Of a stretch of DNA of 64,000 nt, positions 24,701 to 36,446 are shown piece by piece. Origin of the DNA: Drechslerella dactyloides (lineage: Eukaryota; Ascomycota; Orbiliomycetes; Orbiliales; Orbiliaceae); NCBI GenBank assembly GCA_020064725.1, contig JAGTWJ010000020.1:33375-97374 (forward strand). Direction: 5' to 3'. The translations under genes were made by a program, and so were the position numbers. Below the pieces are notes generated by a model. The model searched no databases, was not told where the DNA came from, and saw only the letters and a program-made list of their open reading frames with translations. The number at the start of each line of letters is the position of its first letter. Position 1 is the stretch's first letter.

Positions 24701-25126
24701 TTATATATTTAATAATTTAAAAAATAATATTTTATTAAATTTAAATATATATTTTATTACTATTATATTTTTAATTTAAAAAAAAGATATAAAGTTTAGT
24801 TTATGTTTTTATATAGATAAATAATATGTTAAAGAATTTTTTTTTTTTATTTTATATAAATTTATTTTTATATTTTTAAAATATTTATTTATAGTAGTTT
24901 TTTTATAAATTATAAAATAGTTTTTTTTATTAAACTTTATATTAAAACTTTTGTTATTTAATTTTTTAATTATTACTAAATTAAGAATTATTTTTAAAAT
25001 ATAAAGTGTTTTATTTTTTTTTATTATATAAAAATATGTTTTAATATATACTATTTCTATTTTATATATTTTTATAAAAAATCTATGTATTAAATAGATT
25101 TTCTTTTTAACAAAAAAAAATAGTAT
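21771..25126 (-). mobile_element. Ty1/copia retrotransposon relic
   Basis: Minus-strand translation shows copia-type pol in mutated form: the active-site box at 22722-22733 reads YINN within IIIIYINNILFF (family: YVDD), followed by KNLF..IKHIKAVFIKNIK (the F.M.DLG region). About 700-950 bp further along the reading direction is a block like the copia RNase H tail (LYYYIFLDKKKGKKLKIHL, family YHFIRE.V..G.I.L), then KKNSRCFYKN (family TK.Q.AD.FTK). Stops are frequent. Gag and integrase should lie at 23-25 kb but are not clearly readable, and the LTRs are not identified. The start of the LTR at 25127 merely marks the right limit. Confidence 0.55.
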
Positions 25127-25264
25127 TGTTACACTTCAACCTAGATCTAGGTTGAACACACTTTACTCTGAAATCCCTAACTCTTAGCCACTACTATACA
25201 GGTTTTTTAATAAAAAAAGATAAATATATTTTAAATATAATAATAATTATTAAAATAAAATATA

Positions 25265-27155
25265 ACGTCAAAGATAAGCGAGCGAGCCGGACAAGCGAGC
25301 GAGCCACCTCACCACCCCACCCCAACAAAAACACCAGCTTCACCACTATACTGCTATTATGCTGGCCTAGATATATGCTAAATAGCTTATATATATGCTT
25401 AAGATGCCTGCTGGTATGTTCAAATGTTATGTCCAGGCTTACCACAATTACCACAGTGGTGTATGTGTGTAGAGGTAGCCTCTGGCTGGGGGGTGTGTTG
25501 GTGCTTTAGAGGCACTAGCTACTCAACTACTTCATCTACAGTATTGCTGTCTAGGATTCTGTTAGTTTGGTGTATAGTAAGCATGTCTCTATGCTGTATA
25601 TGCTGTTTTTTCAGCTGCTGGTGCTTGCTCAGTAGCTCATTTGTGGAGCAAAGTGTTGTGTTCTCTGCATATATAAACACCATTTGGTGTATTATTATCT
25701 ACACCCCTTTAGACAGCTGGTCCACAGCTGCTAGCAACAATGTAGAAAAGGTATTCTAATATTAGATAATCTGATTTTTAATCAAGCCTACTTGTAGACT
25801 AGCCTCTGACAAATTTAATAGCGTCTTTATAATCCAAATAGCTTCCACATTCACAATACCCAGGCATGAATTTACTAGAGTGGCCACTAACAACTATATA
25901 TCCAGTTTTAATAAAACTCTATCTAGATTATAAGGTATAATACTAGCTCCAGCAAAGCTACTACATATATTTTTAAGCATTATTACAGCAATAAATACCT
26001 TATGAAATCTGGAGAGAAACTCCAGTTTAGAGATATAGTTGATGTGTGTGTGTATTAAGCTTTCTACCTCCTTGCTATATGCCTGTTTTAGTAACCCAAA
26101 GCAGCCAATATCCAATGGCTGGAGGATATGTGATGAATACAGCGGCATATAGATTGTGATAATCTTGTACTCTTGGCAATACAACTCAAAAACAGCTGAA
26201 TAGTGGCTTTTGTAACTATCTAGGACTAATAGCCAGTAGTCCAAATAGTAGTGCTGTGCTATAAATTTGTCAAAGTACTGTAGTTACTGTAGAGTGAGCT
26301 TGTTTGTTGTTTAGCTGTTATTAGAAAACACAATAACCTAATCCACTGGTAGCTTGGTCATTGTATACCAATTAGCTAAATAGTACTGCCTAATAAAGAT
26401 AATAAATGGTAGTAATACCCAACCTTTTGTGCCTATTTTTTAGATAACTGTTGTTTATTTGTGGTTCCTAGGCTACACTAGCTTTGCTTTATCACGCGAT
26501 TCAGCACCTGTGACAACAATAGTTATAGATATCATGCCCATTGTGAAGCCAATCTTGTCAAAGTTGTAGATGTTGTTGTCCACAATGCCATACTTGGCCT
26601 TTACAGTCTTGACTAGCTGAAACCATTTGCTAATAAACGCAGGATCTTCGTATTTTGTTTGCTGGTAGTTGTATTTCCTGGATAGACGTATTTGTAGCTC
26701 TAGGCAGTATTTAACGAAGTTACTAGCCTATTTCTTATTGATGTGTTGTGTATTATTGTTGCTATGTGTTGATAGCAGTTGGTTAGCCATATCTTCCATA
26801 TTATTTAGTTTAGGATGAAAAGACTGTGTACATAGCTTAAGTATATACTGAATAATAATATCCTCTTTTAAATTTATAAGATTTTGTAATTTCAAAATAC
26901 TATCTGCCCTAGAGGTACGGCCTTTGTACTGGTGGGTAAGGATGGACCAGGGAACATTATATAGCTTTGTAGTGGCCTTGATACTTAAAGCTATATCTTT
27001 TTTCAAAACTTGAATAGCTATATTTATACATGATTCAGTCATAGAGGTAGCCATTGTTGTGGTTGTTAAGATATGTGGTAATAAAGGTAAAGGGGTCCGT
27101 AGGCGGCCGGAGGTGGCTCGCTCGCTTGTCCGGCTCGCTCGCTTATCTTTGACGT
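25265..27155 (-). mobile_element. Fot1-like DNA transposon, least decayed copy (copy C)
   Basis: 1891 bp with TA at 25263-25264 and 27156-27157. Termini: cap ACGTCAAAGAT, iterons AAGCGAGCGAGCCGGAC and AAGCGAGCGAGCCACC, mirrored at the right end almost perfectly. It has clearly higher GC than every other copy and long readable transposase segments on the minus strand, so it is either the youngest insertion or escaped most RIP. It sits within the LTR at 25127-29529. Confidence 0.95.
25430..27054 (-). pseudogene. Fot1-like transposase, interrupted by stops
   Basis: A DDE transposase of the Tc1/mariner superfamily that would cut and paste the element at TA sites. The minus-strand reading starts MATSMTESCINIAIQVLKKD at 27054 and contains, in order: an N-terminal psq-type helix-turn-helix (IALSIKATTKLYNVPWSIL); first catalytic Asp in YNFDKIGF; second in LVLDSYKSHYS (26244-25894 segment); third in LQPLDIGCFGLLKQAY; and a C-terminal zinc knuckle CGNCGKPGHNI-stop-TY. 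About seven premature stops occur between the first and second catalytic regions and a few more near the end; nearly all fit CAA/CAG to TAA/TAG or TGG to TAG. All three Asp are intact. The fourth zinc ligand position is Tyr, not Cys. Not functional as it stands. Confidence 0.85.
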
Positions 27156-27505
27156 TATAATAATAATAATAAATAAATTAACTATTAAAATATTATAATT
27201 TAAATATTAATTAATAAAACTTTTAAAAAAAATTATTAATTAATTAGTATAGTAAACTAAATTAATATATAATATTTAATATATACAATAATAAAAATAT
27301 ATTAATATATTATTTAAATAATTTATAGTTTATAATTTTACTAAAAATTAATTTATAATCTATAATTTATAGTTTTATTATATGTTTTTAATTTATTATA
27401 ATAATTTTTATTTTTTAAAAAAAATAATATAAATTATTTTTTTATATAATAATACATTTTATATAATTTTAATATTTATATAAAATATATTTATATAAAT
27501 ATATA

Positions 27506-29398
27506 ACGTATTCCACAAGCGAGCGAACACCCCAAGCAAGCGAACACCCCACCAAGCAACCTTACCCCCTTTTCTCCTTTACCATCACCTATATCCACAA
27601 TTATTATAATAATGATCTTTACAACTAAATCCCAAATAATCTTAATTATTAAAATTTTAGAAAAAAATAAAAAATTAAATATTACAATAATAATTAAATT
27701 ATATAATATTTTTTGAATAACTCTTATTTACTAGTATAATAGATATTTTTTACAGAATAATAATATATTAAAATCATAGAATTTTATATAATTAGAAGAA
27801 AATACTATTATTTAATATATACTTAAACTATATACACAATTTTTTTATCTTAGATTAGGTAATATAGAAGATATAGCTAACCAACTGTTATTAATGTATG
27901 CTAATAATAGCTTACATTATATTAGCAAGAACTAAACAATAAATTTTATAAAACATCATCCAAAACTCCAAATATACCTATCCAAAAAATACAACTACTA
28001 ACAGACTAAATATAAAAATTATAAGTTTATTAATAATTAGTTATAATTTATATAAACTATAAAAACTAAGTATAATATTATAAATAATAATATATATAAT
28101 TTTAATAAAATAAACTTTATAATAAACATAATTTTTTCTACTATAGTCATTACAGATACCAAAACCCATAATAAAGTAAAGCTGGTATAACCTAAAAACT
28201 GCAAATAAACAACAATTATTTAAAAAATATATATAAAAAGTTAGATAATACTATTATTTATTATCTTAACTAACAAATATCATCTAACTAGCTAATATAC
28301 AGAGACCAGCTTATCAAAGAACTAAATTATTATACTCTCTAATAATAATTAAATAATAAATAAATTTACTATAAAATAAATAAAATACTTCAACCAATTT
28401 ATAATATAATACTATATTTTAGATTACCAACTATTAGTTTTAAATAGTCATAAAAACTATTATTTAATTATTTTCAAACTTTACTACCAAAAATACAAGA
28501 TTATTATAATCTATATATCACCACATTCTTCACATCTTTTTTAGTTGTTGGATATTAGATATTTTAAATTATTAAAATAAGTATATAATCACCAGATAAA
28601 AAACTTGATATATACAGATATCAACTATATTAATAAGCTAGAGTTCTTTTCTAAATTCTATAAAATATTCATTATTACAATAATATCTAAGAATATATAT
28701 AGCAGCTTTACTAAAACTAAGATTATATCTTATAATCCTAATAGAATCCTCTTAAAGCTAGATATCTAGTTACCAACACCTATTTTAGTAAATTCATACC
28801 CTGATACTATACATACAGCAACTACTTAGATAATAAAAATACCAATAAATCTTTCAAAAACTAGCTTATAATTAAAACTTATCAAAAATTAAATTATCTA
28901 ATATTTAAATAGCTTTCTAATATTATTACTAGCTACTATAAACCAGTTCACTAAAAGAATATAGATAATAATACATTAATTAATACTTATATAGATAAAA
29001 AATATAACACTATATTCTACAAATTAAGCACTATTTAAACACTAATAAACAAAAAAATAGTATATATAATAAAAAAACATACTTACTATATACCAGGCTA
29101 ATAAAATCTTAGATAATAATATTATAAATAAACAAAATAAATAGATAAAACATCCAAATTATTAGAATAACCCCTAGTTAAAAACTACTTTTAAAAAAAT
29201 ACTATACTATAGCTATTATAGTAAACCTAATCATAATATCTAAATCTATTAAAAAACATTTTAAAGATTAAAGCTAGTATAGCATAGATTTTCTGCACCA
29301 TCTTAATGGTGGTGTGGTAGTAAAGATGGTGTTTTTGTTAGGGTGGGGTGGGGAGGGTGTTTGCTTGCTTGGGGTGTTCGCTCGCTTGTGGAATACGT
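27506..29398 (+). mobile_element. Fot1-like DNA transposon, full length, decayed (copy G)
   Basis: 1893 bp, TA at 27504-27505 and 29399-29400. Cap ACGTATTCCAC, iterons AAGCGAGCGAACACCCC and AAGCAAGCGAACACCCC; the right end gives the inverse. Same subfamily and length as copy A. Transposase is in the plus orientation, heavily mutated. It is inserted in the same LTR as copy C, 351 bp away and in the opposite orientation. Confidence 0.92.
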
Positions 29399-30301
29399 TA
29401 TTTAATATAAGAGTTTAATTTATAAAATATATAAATATATTTTTATTTTATATAGAAAATAAACTAGATATTAATATAAAAATCTAGTTTATATAAAATA
29501 TTTAAATATTATATTATTATTTTATAATATAATTTTTTTTTCTATTAGAATTAGTAATATATTATTTTAGATATAAATATTAATAATATAGAATAAAGTA
29601 ATAATGTGAGACACAAGCGACTGGATCACACAAGCGACTGGATCATGCCAACACCCCACCCTAATAAAAAGTCTAGCTATATTATTATTAGGGGGGGGTT
29701 TCCTATTTTTAAGGTAGAAAACTATTTATTTAGATTTTAAAGAAGTTTATTGGTATATTTGGATATTATACTTATATTTATTATATTTATTATAATAATA
29801 TATAGTTTTAAAAGTAGCTTCTGGCTAAAAAGTATATTAATATTTTAAAAATATTAATTATTTAATTATTTTATTTATAGTATTATTGTCCAGGATTTTA
29901 TTAGTTTAATATATAGTAAATATATTTTTATACTATATTTGCTATTTTTTTAAGTATTGGTGTTTATTTAACACTTTATTAGTAAAATAAAATATTATGT
30001 TTTTTATGTGTATAAGTATTAACTAATATATTATTATTTGTATTTTTTTAGATAACTAATCTATAGTAACTAAAACTAATATAAAAGAGTTATTTTAATA
30101 TTAGATAATTTAATCTTTAATTAAACTTATTTATAAATTAGTTTTTAATAGATTTAATAGTATCTTTATTATCTAGTTTGTTATTATATATATAATACTA
30201 AAATATAAATTTATTAGTATAAATATTAACTATATATCCAGTTTTAAAAAAACTCTATTAAAATTATAAAACACAATACCAGCCCCAACAAAACTATTAT
30301 A

Positions 30302-32192
30302 ACGTCAACGATAAGCGACCGAGCAGCACAAGTGACCGAGCAGCCCACCCAGCCCCCACCCCTATCCCAACTTTATTATTATATATACTTATAATTGTTA
30401 TGATAACTGTTTTTATAACTGAATTCTGAATAATTTTAGTTATTAAAGCTTTAAAAAACAATAAAAAATTAAACATTTCAGCTACTACTAAATTATATAA
30501 TATCTTTTGATTTACTTTTAGTTACTACTATCATAGCTATACTTTAAAACATAACAGCATCCCTAAATTATAAAATCTTATAGATTTAGAAGAGGATATT
30601 ATTGTTTAATATATATTTGAGTTATGTGTGCACTCTTTTTATTTTAGGCTAAGTAATATAAAAGATATGGCCAACTAGCTGTTGTTGATATATAGTAATG
30701 ATAGTATGTGATGTGTTGGTAAGTAATAGGCTAGTAATTTTGTTAAATGTTGCCTGGAGTTGTAGATATATTTGTCTAAAAGATACAACTATCAATAAAT
30801 GAAATGTAAAGATCCTATATTTATTAGCAAGTGGTTTCAGTTAATAAAGGCTATAAAGGCTAAATATGGTATTGTGAACAATAATGTCTACAACTTTGAT
30901 AAGACTGGCTTTATAATAGACATAATATTTACAACTACCATTATTATAAAAGCTAAAGCATATAATAAAACTAAACTAACACAACTTAGGAACCATAAAT
31001 AAGCAACAATTATATAGAAGATAAGTATAGAAGATTAGACAGTACCACTATTCATTATCTTCACTAAACAGTACCATCTAACTAACTAGTATACAAAAAC
31101 AAAACTACCAAAAGACTAAGTAATCATACTTTTTAACAATAACTAAATAACAAATAAGTTGGTTCTTGAATAACTAAAGCACTTTAATCAATTTATAACA
31201 CAACACTGCCTTTTAGACTATTGATTATTAGTCCTAGATAATCACAAAAACCACCATTCAACCACCTTTAAACTATACTACCAGAAATATAAGATTATTA
31301 CAATCTATATACTACCACATTTATTGCATATTTTTCAACTACTAGACATTAACTGTTTTAGACCACTAAAACAGACATATAACAAGAAGATAGAAAATTT
31401 AATACACACACACATCAACCATATCTCCAAGCTAAAGTTTCTCTCCAGATTTCACAAGACATTTATTATTATAATAATATTTAGAAATATATATAATAAT
31501 TTTACTAAAACTAGCATTATATTTTATAATTCTAAAAAAATTCTATCAAAACTAAATATATAGTTACTAATAGTTATTCTAATAAATTTATGCCCAAATA
31601 CCACAAATACAGCAGCTATTTAAACTACAAAAATACTATTAAATCTATCAAAAACTAACCTACAAACAAACCTAATCAAAAACCAGATTATCCAGTACCA
31701 GAATACCTCTCCTACATCATTACTAGCAGCTGTAGACCAACTATCTAAAGAGACACAAACAATAATACACCAAATAATACTTATATACACAGAAAACACA
31801 ATACTTCACTCTGTTAATAAAATACTAAATAAGTACTAGTAATTAAAAAAACAGCAAATACAACATAAAAGCACACTTACCATACACCAAACTAACAAAA
31901 TCCTAAACAACAATACCACAGACAAAATAATTAAGTAGTCAACATCTCTAAAACATTAACATACCCCCCAATCAGAGGCTACCTTCAGAAATATACACTA
32001 CTATAGTAAGTATAATAAATATAAACATAACATTCAAACATACTAGTAGGAATCTTCAAAATCTAAATAAACAAGGTTTCCCACCCCCAGAACAAGAAAC
32101 CCAATACCTATGATAATAATATATATTTTTATTAGGGTAGGGTGGGGAGGCTGCTCAGTCACTTGTCCTGCTCGGTCACTTATTGTTGACGT
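30302..32192 (+). mobile_element. Fot1-like DNA transposon nested in copy D (copy E)
   Basis: 1891 bp, TA at 30300-30301 and 32193-32194. Cap ACGTCAACGAT, iterons AAGCGACCGAGCAGCAC and AAGTGACCGAGCAGCCC. Transposase segments are readable on the plus strand: 30799-31002 includes VYNFDKTGF (first Asp) and 31324-31563 includes FQLLDINCFRPLKQTY (third Asp, Pro to Leu before it); LVLDNHKNHHS (second Asp) lies between them at about 31225-31257. All three Asp are retained, with many stops at former Gln/Trp codons. The C-terminal zinc-knuckle region reads HYYSKYNKYKHNIQTY, so its Cys ligands are lost. Confidence 0.92.
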
Positions 32193-33309
32193 TATATATT
32201 TTTAAATATTATTACAACAACATATACCTTATAAAATTTAAAAAGAAATTCTAATTTAATTATATAACTAATATATATATATATTAAATTCTCTATTTAC
32301 TAACTATATATCTATTTTAATAGTCTAAAATAGCCAATATCTAATAATTAGAAAATATATAATAAATATAATAATATACAGATTATAATAATCTTATATT
32401 TTTAATAGTATAGTTTAAAAATAACTAAATAATAATTTTTATAATTATCCAGAACTAAAAAATAATAGCCTAAAAAACAATATAATACTATAAATTTATT
32501 AAAATATTTTAATTACTATAAGATAAACTTATTTATTATCCAGCTATTATTAAAAAATATAATAACCTAATCTACCAACAACTTTATTATTTTATACTAA
32601 CTAGCCAAATAATATTACCTAATAAAAATAATAAATAATAATATTATTTAATTTTCTACATTTATTCTCTAAATAATTATTACCTATTTATAATTTTTAA
32701 ACTATATTAATTTTACCTTATTATATACCTTAGTATTTATAATAATAATAATTATAAATATAATATTTATTATAAAATTAGTTTTATTAAAATTATAAAT
32801 ATTATTATTTATAATACCATACTTAATTTTTATAATCTTTATTAATTAAAACTACTTATTAATAAATATAAAATTTTTATATTTTATTTATTAATAATTA
32901 TACTTCTTAGTTAAATATATCTATAACTTCAAACAATATCTAATAAAGTTTAATATTTAATTTTTATTAATATATTATATATTATTATTATTATATATTA
33001 ATAATAACTAATTAATCATATCTTTTATATTATTTAATTTAAAATAAAAAAATTATATATAAAATTTAAATATATATTATACAACAACATCTTTCTTTAA
33101 TTATATAAAATTCTATAATTTAAGTATATTATTATATTGTAAAGAATAGTTATTATACCAATATACTAAAATTATATAAAATATATTATATAACTTAGTA
33201 ATAATTTAAATACTAAGGTTTAGATTTTTTTTTATAATTTTAATAGCTAAAATAATTTAGAATTCAATAAAAAAGATAATTATATTATAAATAGATAGTA
33301 TTTAATATT

Positions 33310-33923
33310 TGTTACACTTCGGCCCAGGACTGGGTCGAACACACTTCACTCTGAAGTCCCTGACTCTCAGTCGTTACTGTATAGGTTCTTAATAGAAGGA
33401 GATAAGTATATACTGAATATAATAATAATTGTTGGAATAGAGTGTATAATAATAATAGTAGAATAGGCTGTTTATTAAGATACTATAGTTTAAGTATTAA
33501 CTAATAAAATCCAAAAGAAAATTATTAATTAATTAATAAAGTAGGCTAGTTAAATATATAATATCTGATATATAGAATAATAAAGATATATTAATATATT
33601 ATTTAGGTAGTTTATAATTTATAACTCTATCAAAAATTAATTTATAATTTATAATTTATAATTTTATTATATGTTTCTGATTTATTATAGTAGCTTCTAT
33701 TTTAAAAGAAAAATAATATAGGTTATTTTTCTATATAATAGTATATTTTATATAATTCTAGTATCTATATAGGATATATTTTTATAAATATATATCTAAT
33801 ATAGGAGTTTAATCTATAAGATATATAGATATATTATTACTTTGTGTACTGGGTGGACTGGGTGTTGGTATGGGAGTCCGGTCTGTACAGGATATTCGGG
33901 TGCTGCGCTGTTATCCCATAACA
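33310..33923 (-). mobile_element. Solo LTR of the chromovirus family, well preserved
   Basis: 614 bp, TGTTACACTTCGGCCC...GTTATCCCATAACA with a perfect 5-bp target duplication ATATT at 33305-33309 and 33924-33928. It sits near the 5' side of Fot1-like copy D. Both ends are unmutated and GC-rich. Comparison with the LTRs at 48543 and 59848, which precede a plus-strand body, shows that this one lies in the opposite orientation. A solo LTR results from recombination between the two LTRs of a full element. Confidence 0.93.
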
Positions 33924-34043
33924 ATATTAAGAAAGGGTTTTCTACCTCTAGGGTAGGAAACTAAATAGCTGTGGTGGTAGTGTGATCTGGTCACTTGTGT
34001 GATCTGGTCACTTGTGTGATCTGGTCGCTTGTATCTCACATTA

Positions 34044-34703
34044 TAAAATTTTATATATAATAAGATTAAATAATTAGATATAATATAATATTATTTTAAA
34101 ATATTTACATAATTTTAATTTTTTTTTTTAATATATTTTTTATATAATATAATTTTGTTATATTTATTAGTTATTATAAAAAATCTATTTTTAAATATTA
34201 TATTAAATAAGTTTATTAAATTAAAAAATAAAATTAATATTTTGTTATTATATATAAATTTTATAATAAAAAAGATATTAGTTATTTTGTTTTTTTTATT
34301 TAAAATTAAAAATATATATTTTATATATATTTTAATAATAATTATATTATAATTTTTAAATATAAATATTTTATTCTTTTTTTAGAGTTTTTTTATTGAT
34401 GAATATTAATATAATTATAATAGATTGAATCCTTTATTAAATTTAAAAAAAGAAAAAGGAATTAAAATTTTTGGAAATTAAATAAATTAAGTTATTAAAA
34501 ATTATTTTTAAAATTATTAAGATATTTTTTTAGATTTTTTAGATTAAAAAGAAAATGTTTTTTTTTAATAATAAATTAAGTGAGATTATATATTAAAAAA
34601 AGGAATTTATAGAAAAATAAAAGATTTTTAAATATAAAATTAAAATATTTTTAAAGAATATCTAAAATTTAAAATCTTTTAATTTTAAAATTTTTCTAAA
34701 TAG
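34044..34703. other. AT-rich DNA between transposons
   Basis: No gene called. The plus strand contains one open stretch (34155-34352) of Ile/Leu/Phe codons only, as expected of A/T-saturated DNA. It is the target site of the LTR element at 34704. Confidence 0.35.
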
Positions 34704-34844
34704 TGGAGTCTATCGGGTTGGGTTCTATAGGTTGAGGTTGATGATGATGGAGAGGAATCCCCATCCTGTACATTTGCTAGTAAACTACATACAGTAAACC
34801 AGGCTTGGCATTCTGGCCAGCCACATCCAGTCTACAACCCCACA
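34704..34844 (-). repeat. Left LTR (141 bp) of the 34.7-47.1 kb element
   Basis: TG...CA ends and 141 bp, unusually short for a 9.4-kb element. Preserved GC; differs from the right copy mainly by G/C here against A/T there. Confidence 0.9.
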
Positions 34845-35014
34845 ATCCCCAAAACAATAAATGTGTGTCTTTAAGTACAGGAAAAGGTACAACTATAAGG
34901 GTATAGGCATTTAATTAGGTGTATATGTAGATAAGGTAAAATAATATATAAAAATAATTTTTGAATTCTGGATACCAGGTAGTTTGCTCTGAAGGTTATA
35001 GTAAGGGTAATAAT

Positions 35015-35091
35015 AAGTAAACAGTAAGTAAGTAAATAAGTAAGTGAGTAAATAAATAAATAAATAAATAAGTAAGTAAATAAATAAGTAA
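35015..35091. repeat. AAGT/AAAT tetranucleotide microsatellite
   Basis: Runs of AAGT, GAGT and AAAT units. Short minus-strand frames over it (Tyr/Leu/Phe repeats) are artefacts. Confidence 0.9.
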
Positions 35092-36446
35092 TAATAGGTA
35101 CTATAAACACACAAATAGAATATTAAACAATAAATAGTACTGTGGTAGAAATAATTGGATATTTATATATCTAGGTAAAAACAATCAAATATATATGTAT
35201 AAGTAAAATAATTAATATAAATAAATAAATAAAATAGGATATAGTTATTTATAAACCTAAAGATAAGTTGAATAATATAATAAACAAGAGTGAGTGATGT
35301 TGGAGAGGGCTTGGTTGGAGTTAACAGTGTTATTCATAGTGTGTGAGTCTAGTGATATATTAGTGGTAATATTAACTGCACCTATGCAACCTACTGTATA
35401 TTAGATTTTAAGAGAAGCTGTGTATAAATAAAGTTTAATAGCAGCCAGAATATAAACCTTATTAGTATATACCTAAGAATTATATTAAAAACTCCAACCT
35501 AACCAACAAATAAAATACTACAAATATTTATTCTATTTAGTAAAACAAACTTTAACAATCTTGTTTATTTTATACTTATTATTATTATAATCATCTTCAA
35601 ACTTTTTAATATAATTAAGATCAATAATCACTAGACCTAATTCAGCAAGTTAACAGCTATAAAAATCAGCCTTAAAATCCAATACAAACTCAAGATAGAT
35701 ATAAAAGATTACCAAATAAATACACATATTCAGCAGCAAATCAAGCCTAAAAATATTCCTATAATTAATAATTTTAAAGATTTAAAATAAATCTGCTTAT
35801 TACAAGCCTAACTTATATTTATATACCAAGGAAAAAATATACACATAATTAAACTTAAAATAAATATATCCAAATAAAAATTTAAAATCAGTATCAAGCT
35901 ATTACTTATTAATATATTATTTAATAGCTTTCTAAATCAACTAATAGATATTAGCAACATTATAATAGAAGGTAAGATGGGCCTAAACAATAGTTACAAT
36001 ATCTAATAAGAGGATAGTGATATTAAGCAATATGTTGGCAGGAGCAACATCAGCATCAATAGGCACAGTGGGCACAGCAGGCTCTGGCAAGACATTAGCA
36101 ACAGCAGTGGCCTGGTTGGTAATATCAGGTGGTATATTGGTAAGGGTAATATAGGGCTTGGTGGTGTTTATAGTGGCCTGGGTAGTATGTGGGTTATTAA
36201 TAGACAGTGAGGTATTAATAATTAGAAATATAAAAACTAGGGTATTCCAGATATTAAAATTATAAAAAATCTTAAAGGATATATACTTGGTTAATCTATT
36301 TCTATTATATATAATGATTTTTTATATTTTTAATAAACTATTTATCTAATTATCCTAGATAATATTAATAAAGTAGTATAATATAATTTTTATTTCTTAA
36401 TTAATATATTTTATTTGTTTATCTATAAATAAATAAAAAATAGATA

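Larger units (their letters stand above)
25127..29529 (-). mobile_element. Chromovirus-type LTR split by two Fot1-like elements
   Basis: Begins TGTTACACTTCAACC at 25127 and ends with a fully RIP-converted TTATTTTATAATA at 29529. Removing copy C (25265-27155) and copy G (27506-29398), each with one TA, leaves about 615 bp that aligns end to end with the 614-bp solo LTR at 33310-33923. The left end keeps moderate GC, the right end has every C and G changed. No element body adjoins it: the sequence left of 25127 does not match the sequence that follows this LTR at 49163, so it was probably a solo LTR. No perfect 5-bp target duplication is visible. Confidence 0.75.
29604..34041 (-). mobile_element. 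Fot1-like DNA transposon with two nested insertions (copy D)
   Basis: Left terminus ATGTGAGACAC plus iterons AAGCGACTGGATCACAC and AAGCGACTGGATCATGCC; right terminus the inverse, ending GTATCTCACAT, with TA at 29602-29603 and 34042-34043. The span holds copy E (30302-32192) and a solo LTR (33310-33923). Removing them and their target duplications leaves about 1926 bp, slightly longer than the family norm because the right end carries three iterons instead of two. The left end carries the transposase 3' side, so the gene runs on the minus strand; it is unreadable as a frame. Both ends carry a hairpin-like GTTTCCTA...TAGAAAAC motif inside the iterons. Confidence 0.9.

Noticed and set aside
25424..25759. 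111-codon plus-strand frame rich in Cys
   Set aside because: Antisense to the C-terminal part of the copy C transposase, whose minus-strand reading has a zinc knuckle and family motifs.
19351..29529. LTR at 25127-29529 as the 5' LTR of the copia relic to its left
   Set aside because: The LTR matches the chromovirus LTR and the sequence next to 25127 differs from what follows that LTR at 49163 and 62430; copia-type pol motifs are also the wrong superfamily.
34871..35114. Two overlapping minus-strand frames of Tyr/Leu/Phe repeats
   Set aside because: They translate an AAGT/AAAT microsatellite.
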